Below are positions 53,166 through 64,000 of a DNA stretch of 64,000 nucleotides, in pieces. The notes under the pieces were generated by a model, which saw nothing but the letters and a program-made list of their open reading frames with translations, did no database searches and was not told the DNA's origin. The DNA lies in contig NZ_CP102197.1 in NCBI RefSeq assembly GCF_024584435.1, positions 1,364,001 to 1,428,000 on the forward strand. The letters are read 5' to 3'. Position numbers and translations under genes: made by a program. The first letter of the stretch is position 1, and every line of letters begins with the position of its first letter. The stretch is from Schaalia odontolytica (GTDB lineage: Bacteria > Actinomycetota > Actinomycetes > Actinomycetales > Actinomycetaceae).

Positions 53166-54002
53166 TCAGCGGTTCTTGCCGGTCTTGCGACGGCGGACGA
53201 TCAAACGATCGGACGCCTTCTTCGGACGACGCGTACGGCCCTCGGGCTTGCCCCAAGGCGACACGGGGTGACGACCACCGGAGGTGCGGCCTTCGCCGCC
53301 ACCGTGCGGGTGATCGACCGGGTTCATGACAACGCCACGCACGTGCGGACGCTTGCCCTTCCAGCGCATGCGACCGGCCTTGCCCCAGTTGATGTTCGAC
53401 TGCTCGGCATTGCCGACCTCGCCGATCGTCGCGCGGCAGGTGGCCTCGACGTTGCGGATCTCGCCGGAGGGCATACGCAGCTGGGCGAAGCGACCCTCCT
53501 TGGCGACGAGCTGCACGGAGGTGCCGGCGCTGCGAGCGATCTTCGCGCCACCGCCCGGGTAGAGCTCAACGGCGTGCACAACGGTACCCAGGGGAATGTT
53601 GCGCAGCTGCAGCGAGTTGCCGGGCTTAATGTCGGCGCCGACGCCGGCCTCGATCTGATCGCCCTGCTTCAGGCCGGTCGGAGCGAGGATGTAGCGCTTC
53701 TCGCCATCCGCGTAGTGCAGGAGAGCGATGCGGGCGGTGCGGTTGGGGTCGTACTCAATGTGCGCGACCGTCGCCGGGACGCCGTCCTTGTCGTGACGAC
53801 GGAAGTCGATCACGCGGTACTGGCGCTTGTGACCGCCGCCACGGTGACGGGAGGTCACGCGACCGTTGTTGTTACGGCCACCGGTCTTGTGCAGCGGGCG
53901 CAGCAGCGACTTCTCGGGCGTGTCGCGGGTGATCTCGACAAAGTCAGAGACGGACGAGAAGCGACGGCCCGGGGTCGTGGGCTTGTACTTGCGAATTCCC
54001 AT
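53166..54002 (-). CDS. rplB: 50S ribosomal protein L2
   Basis: 278 residues: [60 protein letters not shown] with the peptidyl-transferase-centre histidine, and [19 protein letters not shown]. 22 bases behind rplW. Confidence 0.97.
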   Translation of the reverse strand: MGIRKYKPTTPGRRFSSVSDFVEITRDTPEKSLLRPLHKTGGRNNNGRVTSRHRGGGHKRQYRVIDFRRHDKDGVPATVAHIEYDPNRTARIALLHYADGEKRYILAPTGLKQGDQIEAGVGADIKPGNSLQLRNIPLGTVVHAVELYPGGGAKIARSAGTSVQLVAKEGRFAQLRMPSGEIRNVEATCRATIGEVGNAEQSNINWGKAGRMRWKGKRPHVRGVVMNPVDHPHGGGEGRTSGGRHPVSPWGKPEGRTRRPKKASDRLIVRRRKTGKNR

Positions 54003-54024
54003 TGTTCAAATGTCCCTTCGGTCC

Positions 54025-54330
54025 TCAGGCCTGATCGCCGAAGATGTCGATGGTGCCCTCACGCACGGTGACGATGGCACGCTTGACGTCCTTGCGCTTA
54101 CCGATCCCGCCTCGGGTGCGGTAGGTCTTGCCCTTGCGGTTCTGGGTCGCGATGGAACCGATCTTGACGCCGAAGATGCGCTCCAGGGCGATCTTGATCT
54201 CGGTCTTGTTCGCGCGGGGGTCAACCTCGAAGGTGTACTTGCCCAGGTCCATCAGGGCGAGCGACTTCTCGGTGGTGACCGGCTTCAGGATGATGTCGCG
54301 GGGGTTCTTGCCCGCTTCGATCGAGCTCAC
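54025..54330 (-). CDS. rplW: 50S ribosomal protein L23
   Basis: 101 residues: [60 protein letters not shown]. Docking site at the exit tunnel for trigger factor and SRP. Start overlaps the rplD stop by four bases. Confidence 0.97.
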   Translation of the reverse strand: MSSIEAGKNPRDIILKPVTTEKSLALMDLGKYTFEVDPRANKTEIKIALERIFGVKIGSIATQNRKGKTYRTRGGIGKRKDVKRAIVTVREGTIDIFGDQA

Positions 54331-54971
54331 TTGGTCTCCTCCTTGGTACCGAGGAAGGACTCAAGGGCGGCCTGCGTGAAGACGATGTCGTCGGCGTCCA
54401 GGACGTCGTACGTGTTCAGCTGGTCGGCCCACAGGACGTGAACCTCGGGAACGTTGCGCAGGGACAGCGCGGTCAGTTCGTTGCCGCGCTCGAGGACGAC
54501 GAGAGCCTGGCGGTCCTCGACGATCGCGCGCAGTGCGGCGAGAGCGGCCTTGGTCGAGGGCTTCTCGCCTTCGAACAGGGCGGTGACGACGTGGATGCGG
54601 TCGGCGCGCGCACGATCGGACAGAGCGGAGCGCAGGGCGCCCTGCTTCATCTTCTTGGGGGTGCGCTGGTCGTAGTCACGCGGCTGGGGCCCATGAACGA
54701 TGCCGCCGCCGGTGAAGTGCGGTGCACGGATCGAGCCCTGACGAGCGTTGCCCGTGCCCTTCTGGCGGAACGGCTTCTTGCCGCCGCCGGCAACCTGGCC
54801 GCGGGTCTTCGTCGCGTGTGTGCCCTGGCGGGCGGCCGCAAGCTGAGCGACGACGACCTGGTGCATCAGCGGAATGTTGGTGGGAACGTCAAAGATGGAG
54901 CCGGGCAGGCTCACCGAGCCGGCCTTCTTGCCCGTCAGGTCGATGACGTCGACGTTACGATCGTCAGCCAT
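54327..54971 (-). CDS. rplD: 50S ribosomal protein L4
   Basis: 214 residues, starting at [20 protein letters not shown]; the longer frame runs through rpl[21 protein letters not shown] and [20 protein letters not shown] form the exit-tunnel loop. In some bacteria L4 represses its own operon. Two bases behind rplC. Confidence 0.97.
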   Translation of the reverse strand: MADDRNVDVIDLTGKKAGSVSLPGSIFDVPTNIPLMHQVVVAQLAAARQGTHATKTRGQVAGGGKKPFRQKGTGNARQGSIRAPHFTGGGIVHGPQPRDYDQRTPKKMKQGALRSALSDRARADRIHVVTALFEGEKPSTKAALAALRAIVEDRQALVVLERGNELTALSLRNVPEVHVLWADQLNTYDVLDADDIVFTQAALESFLGTKEETK

Positions 54972-54973
54972 GA

Positions 54974-55639
54974 TCACGCACCCTTCACGGAGGAGCGAAC
55001 CAGGACCACGCCGTTCTTGGGACCCGGGATGGCGCCGCTGATGAGCAGCAGGCCCTTCTCGGCGTCCACGGCCTGGATCGTCAGGTTCTGGACAGTACGA
55101 CGGTTGCCGCCCATGCGGCCGGCCATCCGCAGGCCCTTGAAGATGCGACCGGGGGTCGCGCATGCGCCGATCGAACCGGGCTTGCGGTGGTTGCGGTGCG
55201 CGCCGTGGGAGGCGGACACGCCGGCGAAGCCGTGACGCTTCATGACGCCGGCGAAACCCTTGCCCTTGGTGGTGCCGGAAACGTCGACGGACTGGCCAGC
55301 CTCGAAGGCGGTGGCGTCAAGTTCCTGGCCCAGCTCGTAGGAGTCGTGCTCGGACGTACGGACCTCGGCGAGGTGGCGACGGGGGGCGACCCCGGCCTTC
55401 TCGAAGTGGCCCAGCAGGGGCTTGGTGACCTTGCGGGAGTCGATCTCACCGAAGCCAAGCTGGATTGCGGAGTAGCCGTCAACCTCAACGGTGCGAACCT
55501 GGGTGACGACGTTGGTGCCGACCTGCACGACAGTCAGGGGCACGAGGTGGCCGTCGGCGTCCCATACCTGGGTCATGCCGATCTTGCGGCCGAGCAGCGC
55601 CTTCATGGGCGCGGCAGCGTGCTGCTTCTTGTTAGTCAT
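54974..55639 (-). CDS. rplC: 50S ribosomal protein L3
   Basis: 221 residues. The ATG at 55639 has GAGGA 8 bases upstream, so the short leader [10 protein letters not shown] before [16 protein letters not shown] is probably real. [40 protein letters not shown] and [15 protein letters not shown] are L3 signatures, close to the peptidyl-transferase centre. Confidence 0.97.
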   Translation of the reverse strand: MTNKKQHAAAPMKALLGRKIGMTQVWDADGHLVPLTVVQVGTNVVTQVRTVEVDGYSAIQLGFGEIDSRKVTKPLLGHFEKAGVAPRRHLAEVRTSEHDSYELGQELDATAFEAGQSVDVSGTTKGKGFAGVMKRHGFAGVSASHGAHRNHRKPGSIGACATPGRIFKGLRMAGRMGGNRRTVQNLTIQAVDAEKGLLLISGAIPGPKNGVVLVRSSVKGA

Positions 55640-55650
55640 TGCAGATGTCC

Positions 55651-55959
55651 TCAGAGCTTGATCTCGATGTTGACGTCCGCAGGCAGGTCGAGGCGCATGA
55701 GCGAATCGACGGCCTTGGGGGTCGGATCGATGATGTCGATGAGCCGCTTGTGCGTGCGCATTTCAAAGTGCTCGCGGCTGTCCTTGTACTTGTGGGGCGA
55801 CCGGATGACAACGAAAACGTTCTTCTCGGTCGGCAGCGGCACCGGGCCCACGACCGTGGCGCCCGCACGCTGTACGGTGTCCACGATCTTGCGCGCGGAG
55901 CTGTCGATGACCTCGTGGTCATACGACTTGAGCCGGATGCGGATCTTCTGTCCCGCCAT
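55651..55959 (-). CDS. rpsJ: 30S ribosomal protein S10
   Basis: 102 residues: [60 protein letters not shown]. Also a partner of NusB in antitermination. First gene of the S10 operon; the leader and promoter must lie in 55960-56470. Confidence 0.97.
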   Translation of the reverse strand: MAGQKIRIRLKSYDHEVIDSSARKIVDTVQRAGATVVGPVPLPTEKNVFVVIRSPHKYKDSREHFEMRTHKRLIDIIDPTPKAVDSLMRLDLPADVNIEIKL

Positions 55960-55996
55960 GCCGTCTTACCTCTTCTCGTACAGATTCGCCGCCGGT

Positions 55997-56018
55997 CCCC
56001 GCACTCGGGCGTGTCGCA
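55997..56018. repeat. 22-base direct repeat, copy 1
   Basis: Begins CCCCGCACTCGGGCGTGTCG and continues CA. An exact second copy is at 56273-56294. This copy lies 38 bases upstream of the rpsJ start, inside the S10 leader region. Confidence 0.8.
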
Positions 56019-56272
56019 GCCGTTGTGCTCGCGATCGCTCGCGACGGACCGACGTCTTGTCCAAAGATCTTGGGCATATTGCCCGATCCATGCGCGATGG
56101 CACGCATGGACCACCCCAGAGACGCTGGGGCAACCGTGCCATTCTGTCAGAGTTCCACCCGCGAGTACAAACCGGAACGGGAACTCTCGCATGTGAAACC
56201 ACCGACAGAGTGGCGATGGTGCCGATCTCGGCCACGCTGAGCGGCGCCGACCGTCACCAGGAAACTACCGTA
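56019..56272. other. S10 operon upstream region, no gene seen
   Basis: The gap from rpsJ to tuf (55960-56555) has no open frame with family similarity or ribosome site. It holds two copies of a 22-base repeat and the tuf terminator, and must contain the S10 operon promoter. I could not pick a convincing -10/-35 pair. No known riboswitch or S10 leader structure was recognised. Confidence 0.5.
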
Positions 56273-56294
56273 CCCCGCACTCGGGCGTGTCGCA
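56273..56294. repeat. 22-base direct repeat, copy 2
   Basis: Exact copy of 55997-56018, 276 bases away. Similarity continues weakly on the right (CGTTGT in both). Confidence 0.8.
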
Positions 56295-56470
56295 ACCCGT
56301 TGTTCGTCACAACCGCCGGTTGTACGCCGCGGTGCGGAATCACCGCTTCGCGGGACGCTTGATTCGCGCGCACCGCGGCCTCGCGCGAGGCACGTACATC
56401 GTCGGCGAGGACCGGCGCCCCACTCGCCCACGCGCCGCTTGCGTGGCACGCCACGTCGCGTGAATAGCGA

Positions 56471-56502
56471 GGGACCCCGCCTCCTTACGGAAGCGGGGTC
56501 CC
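56471..56502 (-). terminator. Terminator hairpin after tuf
   Basis: GGGACCCCGC (56471-56480) pairs with GCGGGGTCCC (56493-56502), with further pairing inside. It lies 54 bases after the tuf stop. Confidence 0.62.
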
Positions 56503-56555
56503 CGATGCCGCTGGATCAGCAGCGAATCATTGCTAAAACTCGCTCAGCGGTTGAT

Positions 56556-57743
<1,188 letters not shown>

Positions 57744-57845
57744 TTGTGTCCTCCTGGACTCGGGTAGATATTCTCAGCCTACGGCTAGGTGTCACTTTAA
57801 CACCCATGGGGCTAGAGACCTACTGGGTTTACTTGTGTGTGAGGC

Positions 57846-57879
57846 GGCTCGCAGGGCGGGTCACCCTGCCCCGCGAGCC
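57846..57879 (-). terminator. Hairpin after fusA
   Basis: GGCTCGC pairs with GCGAGCC, then, after one mismatch, GGGC with GCCC around a 10-base loop. It lies 12 bases after the fusA stop. A possible attenuator that lets tuf be expressed from both promoters. Confidence 0.45.
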
Positions 57880-57890
57880 CCCGGTGGGAC

Positions 57891-60014
57891 TCAGTTGCCC
57901 CGAGACTTGCCGACGATCTCATCCGCGACGGCGCGCGGAACCTCGGCGTAGCTGTCGAACTCCATGGAGTAGACAGCGCGGCCCTGCGTCTTGGAGCGCA
58001 GGTCGCCAACGTAGCCGAACATCTCGGACAGCGGCACCTGAGCCTTGACGACGCGCACGCCGTGCTGCTCATCCATTGACGAGATCTGGCCACGGCGAGA
58101 ATTGAGGTCGCCGATCACATCGCCCATGTACTCCTCGGGAGTACGAACCTCGACGGCCATGATCGGCTCGAGGAGGACGGGGTTGGCCTTCTTGGCCGCT
58201 TCCTTCAGGGCCATCGAGCCAGCCACCTTGAACGCCATTTCGGAGGAGTCAACCTCATGGTAGGCGCCGTCGAGGAGCGTGGCCTTGATGTCGACCATCG
58301 GGTAGCCGGCCAGAACGCCGGACTGCATGGCATCCTTGATGCCCGCATCAACCGAGGGGATGTACTCGCGCGGAACACGGCCACCGGTGACCTTGTCCTC
58401 GAACATGTATTCTTCCTCGGAGTCGGCCGGAAGCGGCTCGAGCGCGATGATGACGCGCGCGAACTGACCGGAACCACCGGTCTGCTTCTTGTGCGTGTAC
58501 TCGTACTTCTCGACCGTCTTGCGAATGGTCTCGCGGTAGGCAACCATCGGGTTACCGACGTTGGCCTCGACCTTGAACTCACGACGCATACGATCGACGA
58601 TGATGTCCAGGTGAAGCTCACCCATGCCACCGATGATCGTCTGGCCGGTCTCGGCGTCGAGCTCGACGGTGAACGTCGGGTCCTCTTCCGCCAGCTTCTG
58701 GATGGCGACGCCCATCTTCTCCTGATCGGCCTTCGACTTGGGCTCGACGGCGACCTGGATAACGGGGGCGGGGAACGTCATCGACTCCAGCACGATTGGC
58801 TTGTCCATCGCGCACAGCGTGTCGCCGGTCGTGGTGTCCTTCAGGCCGATCACCGCGTAGATGTGGCCAGCGTGCGCCACGTCGACGGGGTTCTCCTTGT
58901 TGGAGTGCATCTGGAAGATCTTGCCGATGCGTTCCTTCTTGCCCTTGGTCGAGTTGAGGACCTGGGAGCCGGACTCGACCTTACCGGAGTACACACGAAT
59001 GAAGGTGAGCTTGCCGTAGAAGGGGTGAGCGGCGATCTTGAACGCCAGAGCGGAGAAGGGCTCGTTCTCGTCGGGCTTACGAACTTCAGTTTCTTCCTCG
59101 GTCTCAGAACCGGGGAGGAAGCCGCGAACGTCGCCGATGTCGAGCGGGGAGGGCAGGAAGTCCACGACGGCGTCGAGGACGGGCTGCACGCCCATGTTGC
59201 GCAGAGCGGTACCGCAGTAGACGGGGAAGGCGCGCGAGGAGATGGTCAGAAGGCGGATGCCTTCCTTGATCTGCTCGATCGTGAGCTCGCCGTTCTCCAG
59301 GTAGGCTTCGGTCAGCTCGTCCGAGCCTTCGGCCGCGGCCTCAACGAGCGCCTCACGGTACTCTTCAGCCTTTTCCTGGTACTCGGCGGGAATCGGGCCG
59401 CGCTCGACGATGGAGCCGAGCGTGTCGTTGCCCTTGTCGTCCTTGGCCGGGTAGGTCAGGGCCTCCATGGTCAGCAGGTCGATGTTGCCGACGAAGTCGT
59501 TCTCGGCACCCATCGGGATCTGCATGACGATCGGGGTCGCGTGCAGGCGGTCGCGGATGGTGCCAACCGAGAAGTAGAAGTCGGCGCCCATCTTGTCCAT
59601 CTTGTTGATGAAGCAGATGCGCGGGACGTCGTACTTGTCGGCCTGACGCCACACGGTCTCGGACTGGGGCTCAACGCCCTCCTTGCCGTCGAACACGGCG
59701 ACAGCGCCGTCGAGGACGCGCAGGGAGCGCTCAACCTCAACGGTGAAGTCAACGTGACCGGGGGTGTCGATGATGTTGATCTGGTTACCGTTCCAGAAAG
59801 AGGTAACGGCGGCGGACGTAATCGTGATGCCGCGTTCCTTTTCCTGTTCCATCCAGTCGGTGGTCGAGGCGCCGTCGTGCGTCTCGCCGATCTTGTAGTT
59901 GATGCCCGTGTAGAACAGGATTCGTTCGGTCACGGTCGTCTTGCCGGCATCGATGTGAGCCATGATGCCAATGTTGCGGACCTTGTTGAGATCCGTCAGC
60001 ACCTCTAGTGCCAC
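57891..60014 (-). CDS. fusA: Elongation factor G
   Basis: 707 residues: [53 protein letters not shown], then domain IV ([17 protein letters not shown]) and domain V with [13 protein letters not shown]. Drives translocation. The str order rpsL-rpsG-fusA-tuf is intact. Confidence 0.98.
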   Translation of the reverse strand: MALEVLTDLNKVRNIGIMAHIDAGKTTVTERILFYTGINYKIGETHDGASTTDWMEQEKERGITITSAAVTSFWNGNQINIIDTPGHVDFTVEVERSLRVLDGAVAVFDGKEGVEPQSETVWRQADKYDVPRICFINKMDKMGADFYFSVGTIRDRLHATPIVMQIPMGAENDFVGNIDLLTMEALTYPAKDDKGNDTLGSIVERGPIPAEYQEKAEEYREALVEAAAEGSDELTEAYLENGELTIEQIKEGIRLLTISSRAFPVYCGTALRNMGVQPVLDAVVDFLPSPLDIGDVRGFLPGSETEEETEVRKPDENEPFSALAFKIAAHPFYGKLTFIRVYSGKVESGSQVLNSTKGKKERIGKIFQMHSNKENPVDVAHAGHIYAVIGLKDTTTGDTLCAMDKPIVLESMTFPAPVIQVAVEPKSKADQEKMGVAIQKLAEEDPTFTVELDAETGQTIIGGMGELHLDIIVDRMRREFKVEANVGNPMVAYRETIRKTVEKYEYTHKKQTGGSGQFARVIIALEPLPADSEEEYMFEDKVTGGRVPREYIPSVDAGIKDAMQSGVLAGYPMVDIKATLLDGAYHEVDSSEMAFKVAGSMALKEAAKKANPVLLEPIMAVEVRTPEEYMGDVIGDLNSRRGQISSMDEQHGVRVVKAQVPLSEMFGYVGDLRSKTQGRAVYSMEFDSYAEVPRAVADEIVGKSRGN

Positions 60015-60060
60015 GAGTGTGGTTCCTTCGTTCGAAGTAATGGGTGTGAAAGCTGCGTGA

Positions 60061-60088
60061 GACGAGGCCCGGTTGCCCAGGCCTCGTC
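60061..60088 (-). terminator. Hairpin between rpsG and fusA
   Basis: GACGAGGCC (60061-60069) pairs with GGCCTCGTC (60080-60088) across 10 bases, 6 bases past the rpsG stop. Probably a partial terminator or RNA-stabilising element within the str operon. Confidence 0.4.
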
Positions 60089-60094
60089 TTTACA

Positions 60095-60565
60095 TCACCA
60101 GCGGTAGTGCGCGAAGGCGCGGTTGGACTCAGCCATCTTGTGCATGTCCTCACGGCGCTTCACAGCGGCACCGAGGCCGTTGGAGGCGTCGAGGATCTCG
60201 TTGGCGAGACGCTCGGTCATGGTCTTCTCGCGGCGCTGACGCGAGAAGTCAACCAGCCAGCGCAGGGCCAGCGTCGTGGCGCGCGCGGGGCGAACCTCGA
60301 CGGGGACCTGGTAGGTCGCACCGCCGACGCGGCGGGAGCGAACCTCGAGGGCCGGGCGGATGTTCTCGAGAGCGCGCTTGAGCACGGAGACGGGATCCTG
60401 CTCGGTGCGCTCGCGAACGGTTTCGAGGGCGCCGTAGACGATGCGCTCGGCGACGGTCTTCTTGCCGTCGAGGAGAACGCGGTTGACCAGCTGGGTCACG
60501 ACCTTGGAGCCGTAGACCGGGTCATCGACGAGGGGGCGACGGGGAGCGGGGCCCTTACGAGGCAT
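60095..60565 (-). CDS. rpsG: 30S ribosomal protein S7
   Basis: 156 residues: [78 protein letters not shown]. Its ATG shares one base with the rpsL TAA (TAATG). Confidence 0.97.
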   Translation of the reverse strand: MPRKGPAPRRPLVDDPVYGSKVVTQLVNRVLLDGKKTVAERIVYGALETVRERTEQDPVSVLKRALENIRPALEVRSRRVGGATYQVPVEVRPARATTLALRWLVDFSRQRREKTMTERLANEILDASNGLGAAVKRREDMHKMAESNRAFAHYRW

Positions 60566-60939
60566 TACTTCTTCTCCTTCTTCGCGCCGTAACGGGAACG
60601 AGCCTGCTGACGGCCGCGGACACCCTGGGTGTCGAGCGAGCCGCGGACGATGCGGTAGCGCACGCCGGGCAGGTCCTTCACACGACCACCGCGCACAAGC
60701 ACGATCGAGTGCTCCTGCAGGTTGTGGCCCTCACCGGGGATGTACGCGGTGACTTCGATGCCGGACGATAGGCGCACACGAGCGACCTTTCGCAGAGCCG
60801 AGTTCGGCTTCTTCGGCGTGGTGGTGTACACGCGGGTGCACACGCCGCGACGCTGGGGGGAGCCCTTCAGCGCGGGGGTCTTCACCTTCGCGCGCTTCGA
60901 GACACGTCCCTTGCGGACGAGCTGCTGAATGGTAGGCAC
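60565..60939 (-). CDS. rpsL: 30S ribosomal protein S12
   Basis: 124 residues from a GTG start ([12 protein letters not shown]) with GGAGA four bases upstream; a longer ATG frame is not conserved. [57 protein letters not shown]. The lysines of KKPNS and the usual [12 protein letters not shown] are the wild-type, streptomycin-sensitive residues. Confidence 0.97.
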   Translation of the reverse strand: MPTIQQLVRKGRVSKRAKVKTPALKGSPQRRGVCTRVYTTTPKKPNSALRKVARVRLSSGIEVTAYIPGEGHNLQEHSIVLVRGGRVKDLPGVRYRIVRGSLDTQGVRGRQQARSRYGAKKEKK

Positions 60940-61341
60940 TGGGTCTCCAGTTTCTTTCCGTCGGCGGCCTCCCCTCACTTCGAGGGGCGGCCCTGATTGT
61001 CAGTCTTCCGCGACTGCATGACCCCCGTGTGGGCACACGTGTCCGCTGGGGGCCGGCGCGCCATGATAACCACGAGGGTCAGAGAATGACGCCCGGAGCT
61101 CCGACGGACGGAGCCCGCTCCCGGTTTCCCGGGCACAGAGATCCCGCAGAGGCGGGAACCATCCACAAGGATAGCGGGCAGCGTCCCGATCCGTCAAAGG
61201 GGCTGCGTTGTGTTTCCCCCCTCATCAACGAGGCACGGGCCGGGTATTGTCCCTGCGCGTCCTCGTGCGCATCTACCGTTGCACGCGACTTCTTTACTCA
61301 CGTGTGCCTCGAATGTGCCCGGCCTCGATCCTTGCGGAAAT
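60940..61341. other. str operon upstream region, no gene seen
   Basis: About 400 bases between the rpsL start and the terminator of the GH3 gene. No open frame here has family similarity or a ribosome site. It should hold the str operon promoter; I found no confident promoter or RNA element. Confidence 0.5.
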
Positions 61342-61381
61342 GCGGAGGGGCCCGCAGGCGCTTGCCTGCGGGCCCCTCCGC
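61342..61381 (-). terminator. Terminator after the GH3 gene
   Basis: An 18-bp perfect stem, GCGGAGGGGCCCGCAGGC (61342-61359) with its complement (61364-61381), and a four-base GCTT loop, lies 63 bases past the GH3 stop. Confidence 0.66.
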
Positions 61382-61444
61382 CACGGGTGAAGGATCCTCA
61401 GTGCCACCCGAGGGAGGCACGAGCAACGGTCAATCCCGGATCGG

Positions 61445-64000
61445 TCACTCTTGCGCCTTCTCGGCTCCGGCCTCGTCGATCGAAGCGGACTGCTCAACGG
61501 CGACCACGGCCTCCCCCTTGCGAGCGCGGTAGCGGCGGATCGCCACCACCTCAAGGCCGAGCAGCGCGAGGATCGCGGCGCCTGCCACCACCCAGGTGAT
61601 GTACTCCCACGCGTTGCGGCTGACCTCGGGCTGGCCGTTTTCGTACATCCACGAGTTGGCGACCGTGTAGAGGATATTGTGCGATGCGCGGCGCAGAGAG
61701 CTGACGCCAGCTGCATCCTGCACGTTGACCGTAGAGATCGGCATGTCGATCGTGGCCAGCATCATGTCGCCGCCACCTCGCGTGATCTGGTCGGCGTTCT
61801 GGTAGCCGTAGCCAGCGAAGTAGTCGGTGAGGACCATGCCGCGGAAGCCCCACTCGTCGCGCAGGACGTTGTTGAGCAGTGCCGAGTTCGCACCCGCGTA
61901 CTTCGTGCCGATGTAGTTGAACGCGCTCATGATTGCGTGCGCGCCGCCGTCCTTGACGCCGATTTCGAAGGGACGCAGGTAGATCTCGCGCATCGCCTGC
62001 TCGTTCGTCCAGGTCGCCAGCATGTGCGTGCGGTTGGTTTCCTGGTCGTTGAGGGCGAAGTGCTTGAGGAAGGCGTACACGCCCTTGGCCTGCGCGCCCT
62101 TGATTTCCTCGGCGACCAGCGTTCCGGCCAGGACCGGGTCCTCCGAGAAGTACTCGAAGTTACGTCCCGCGTAGGCGTAGCGGTGCGTGTTCGTGGCCGG
62201 CGCGTACCAGCCGGACACCTGCATGTCGTGCGCCATCGTGCCGATCGCGTCACCGAAGGAACGCGCGAGTTCCTTGTTGAAGGTGGCCGCTACGGACACC
62301 GCTGAGGGCAGGCCGATCGAGCCGACACCCGTGAAGTTGTTGTTCAGCGAGGCGGGGCCGTCCACGTCGGAGACGCGCAGCTTGCCGATCGAGGAGATCG
62401 CCGGGGAGCCGTAGCCGCCCTTGGAGATCAGGGTGTTCATCTCCTTGACGGTCAGCTGGTCGAGGAGCTGGTCCCACTTCGGGTCGTCGTAGTCGAGGCC
62501 CGCGAGGTCTCCCAGGACGAGGCCGTTCTTGGCACCCGTGGTGGGCATCGTCGCGGTGCTGTCGGCGTCGGCGGCTGCCGCGTCGTAGTTCGACGTCGCG
62601 AGGAACGTCGCCTTGTTCGCCTCACTCATTTCGAAGCTCGTGGGGGCTGCAGTCGCCTCCGCGAGGTTGGCGAAGCGGCCGGCGCGGGACAGGTAGGTGA
62701 CGTCGCCCGCCGCGTCGTCGAAGTGGTTGGTGGCCACGACCTGGTCACCGTCGTGCGTGCTGTCGGCGGTGTTGAAGGTCTGCGTCGCATCCACCGTGTA
62801 CGTCTTCTCGTCGACGACGTCGTGCGAGTTGGAGCGCGCGGAGATCCTGTAGTCGCCGGCCTCAAGCACGTAGGCCTTCGCATTCACCGAGTCGTAGGAG
62901 GCCAGCGCGTCGCGCTTCCAGGTGAGGGTCAGGGTCTGGGATTCACCGGGCTCCAGCAGCTTCGTCTTCTCAAACGTCAGCAGATTCGCGGCGGTCTTCT
63001 CGATGCCACCGTCCGAGTAGGGCGGGTTGTCATAGATCTGCACGACGTCCTTCCCGGCGACCTGGCCCGTGTTCGTCACGGTCACATCGGCGGACATGGT
63101 TCCCGTGGCCTCGTCGACCGTCATGTCGCTCATCGACTGGGAGAATGTCGTGTAGGACAGGCCGTAGCCGAAGGGATAGACGACCGCGTTCGCGTAATCG
63201 ATGACTCCCTCAGCGGCGGCAGTCTCGTACCAGCGGTAGCCGACGTAGATCGAATCCGAGTAGTTGACAAAGGACGGCTGCGTCTGGGTGCCCTTGTTGA
63301 AGGGGTCGTCCTGGGCGAACTCCGTCATGTTCGTGTACTGGAAGTCGCCGAAGTTGTTGGCTGCGGGGCCCGCCTTGATGTCGCGCGCGAACGTGTCGGG
63401 GGTCTTGGCCGAGGGGTTGACCTCGCCGTCCAGGATGCGCCCCAGCGCGTTGAAGCCAACCTGGCCGCCGGGGATCGCCCACACGATCGCGTCGATCTCC
63501 GGGTCATCCTGGAGCTCGCCCAGCTGGAACGCGTTGGCGGCGTTGATGACGACGACCGTCCTGGTCGAGGTTTTCTTCGCCAGCTCGATCATGTCCTTCT
63601 CGGGACGCGTCAGCTCGAGGTAGCCCTGGCCGTCCTCGAAGTCCGCGACCTCCTCGGAGTTGTTCGTGTAGCTGAAGTACGGGTTGCTCGCCATCTCCTG
63701 GTTGACGTCGCGGGGCAGGTCAAAGCCCTCACCGCCCGAGCGGGCGATCGTCACGATCGCGGTGTCACCGAAGGCTGTGGCATTGGAGAGCAGGTCGTCG
63801 GAGTACTTGTCCCGTGTGGGTTCGGGAAGCGACCAGTCGGCCTTAAACATGCCGACCTCGGGGCGCTCGCCGCGGTAGGAGGTGTACAGGTTCGTCAGCT
63901 CATCGTTCGTGGTGAAGCCAGCGTTGTGAAGGCCGTCCAGGAGGGTCGTCGTCGGGTTGTCCTTCGACAGGGAGCCCGAGCCGGTGCCGCCGTAGATCGG
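61445..64000 (-). CDS. Circularly permuted GH3 glycosidase with C-terminal membrane anchor (N terminus cut off)
   Basis: 851 residues are visible and the frame runs through the right edge; an ATG at 63850 is internal. Domain order is reversed from standard GH3. First comes the alpha/beta sandwich (IYGGTGSGSLSKDNPTTTLL, IVTIARSGGEGFDLP, VVVINAANAFQLGEL, VYPFGYGLSYTTF), then an FnIII-like region (TVTNTGQVAGKDVVQIYD). The (beta/alpha)8 barrel comes last (FALNDQETNRTHMLAT, RGMVLTDYFAGYG with the nucleophile aspartate codon at 61823-61825). A hydrophobic helix (EYITWVVAGAAILALLGLEV) and a basic/acidic tail end the chain. Probably a cell-surface beta-glycosidase. Confidence 0.9.
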   Translation of the reverse strand, partial: PIYGGTGSGSLSKDNPTTTLLDGLHNAGFTTNDELTNLYTSYRGERPEVGMFKADWSLPEPTRDKYSDDLLSNATAFGDTAIVTIARSGGEGFDLPRDVNQEMASNPYFSYTNNSEEVADFEDGQGYLELTRPEKDMIELAKKTSTRTVVVINAANAFQLGELQDDPEIDAIVWAIPGGQVGFNALGRILDGEVNPSAKTPDTFARDIKAGPAANNFGDFQYTNMTEFAQDDPFNKGTQTQPSFVNYSDSIYVGYRWYETAAAEGVIDYANAVVYPFGYGLSYTTFSQSMSDMTVDEATGTMSADVTVTNTGQVAGKDVVQIYDNPPYSDGGIEKTAANLLTFEKTKLLEPGESQTLTLTWKRDALASYDSVNAKAYVLEAGDYRISARSNSHDVVDEKTYTVDATQTFNTADSTHDGDQVVATNHFDDAAGDVTYLSRAGRFANLAEATAAPTSFEMSEANKATFLATSNYDAAAADADSTATMPTTGAKNGLVLGDLAGLDYDDPKWDQLLDQLTVKEMNTLISKGGYGSPAISSIGKLRVSDVDGPASLNNNFTGVGSIGLPSAVSVAATFNKELARSFGDAIGTMAHDMQVSGWYAPATNTHRYAYAGRNFEYFSEDPVLAGTLVAEEIKGAQAKGVYAFLKHFALNDQETNRTHMLATWTNEQAMREIYLRPFEIGVKDGGAHAIMSAFNYIGTKYAGANSALLNNVLRDEWGFRGMVLTDYFAGYGYQNADQITRGGGDMMLATIDMPISTVNVQDAAGVSSLRRASHNILYTVANSWMYENGQPEVSRNAWEYITWVVAGAAILALLGLEVVAIRRYRARKGEAVVAVEQSASIDEAGAEKAQE

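Noticed and set aside
58257..60008. 583-codon open frame antisense to fusA
   Set aside because: Mirror frame of EF-G with low-complexity Leu/Val/Asp composition.

Overview
The window is a high-GC stretch with actinobacterial gene order, most like an oral or mucosal Actinomyces/Schaalia-type organism. That guess rests on protein character and synteny: a bifunctional nnr next to alr, tsaE-tsaB-rimI, a Bacillus-type sdhCAB, short zinc-type S14, an acidic Ala/Glu tail on L17, choline-binding-like surface repeats, and mucin/sialic-acid sugar genes beside housekeeping genes. No genome comparison could be run.

Layout. Positions 3-611: end of a carboxylate-amine ligase (YbdK/GCS2 family). 821-5067: a two-gene unit encoding a membrane DUF2156 (MprF-like) protein and a membrane-anchored esterase-fold hydrolase. 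5200-17762 (minus strand): tsaD, two small membrane proteins, sdhB/sdhA/sdhC, rimI, tsaB, tsaE, alr, nnr and glmS, joining tRNA t6A modification, succinate oxidation and cell-wall precursor supply. 17868-18875: coaA.

18976-30311 is a carbohydrate-utilisation locus. It has a large secreted protein with discoidin-like domains, a putative catalytic domain of no family I can name, and cell-wall-binding repeats; two ABC permeases and a lipoprotein binding protein; a cytosolic GH2 beta-galactosidase; and a LacI-type regulator. Three similar 18-bp palindromes (consensus AACTAACACGTGTTAGTT) precede the three transcription starts. No ABC ATPase is present. 30442-35326 is a second, sialic-acid locus: a DUF4862 protein and a NanT-like transporter diverge from a GH33 sialidase. 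The divergent promoter region carries two FadR/GntR-type operators (core TTGTCAGACAA).

35467-60939 is almost entirely translation machinery on the minus strand. In transcription order it holds rpsL-rpsG-fusA-tuf, then rpsJ-rplC-rplD-rplW-rplB-rpsS-rplV-rpsC-rplP-rpmC-rpsQ, rplN-rplX-rplE-rpsN-rpsH-rplF-rplR-rpsE-rpmD-rplO, secY-adk-map, infA-rpmJ-rpsM-rpsK-rpoA-rplQ, a polyphosphate-glucokinase-like kinase overlapping truA, and rplM-rpsI-glmM. Strong GC hairpins mark most unit boundaries. 61445-64000: a circularly permuted GH3 glycosidase with a C-terminal membrane anchor, cut by the right edge.

The best candidates for something undescribed are the 19-30 kb glycan locus with its unclassified secreted protein, and the sialic-acid operon with DUF4862 and a sialidase that lacks a signal peptide. 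No tRNA, rRNA, CRISPR array, insertion sequence or prophage was seen.
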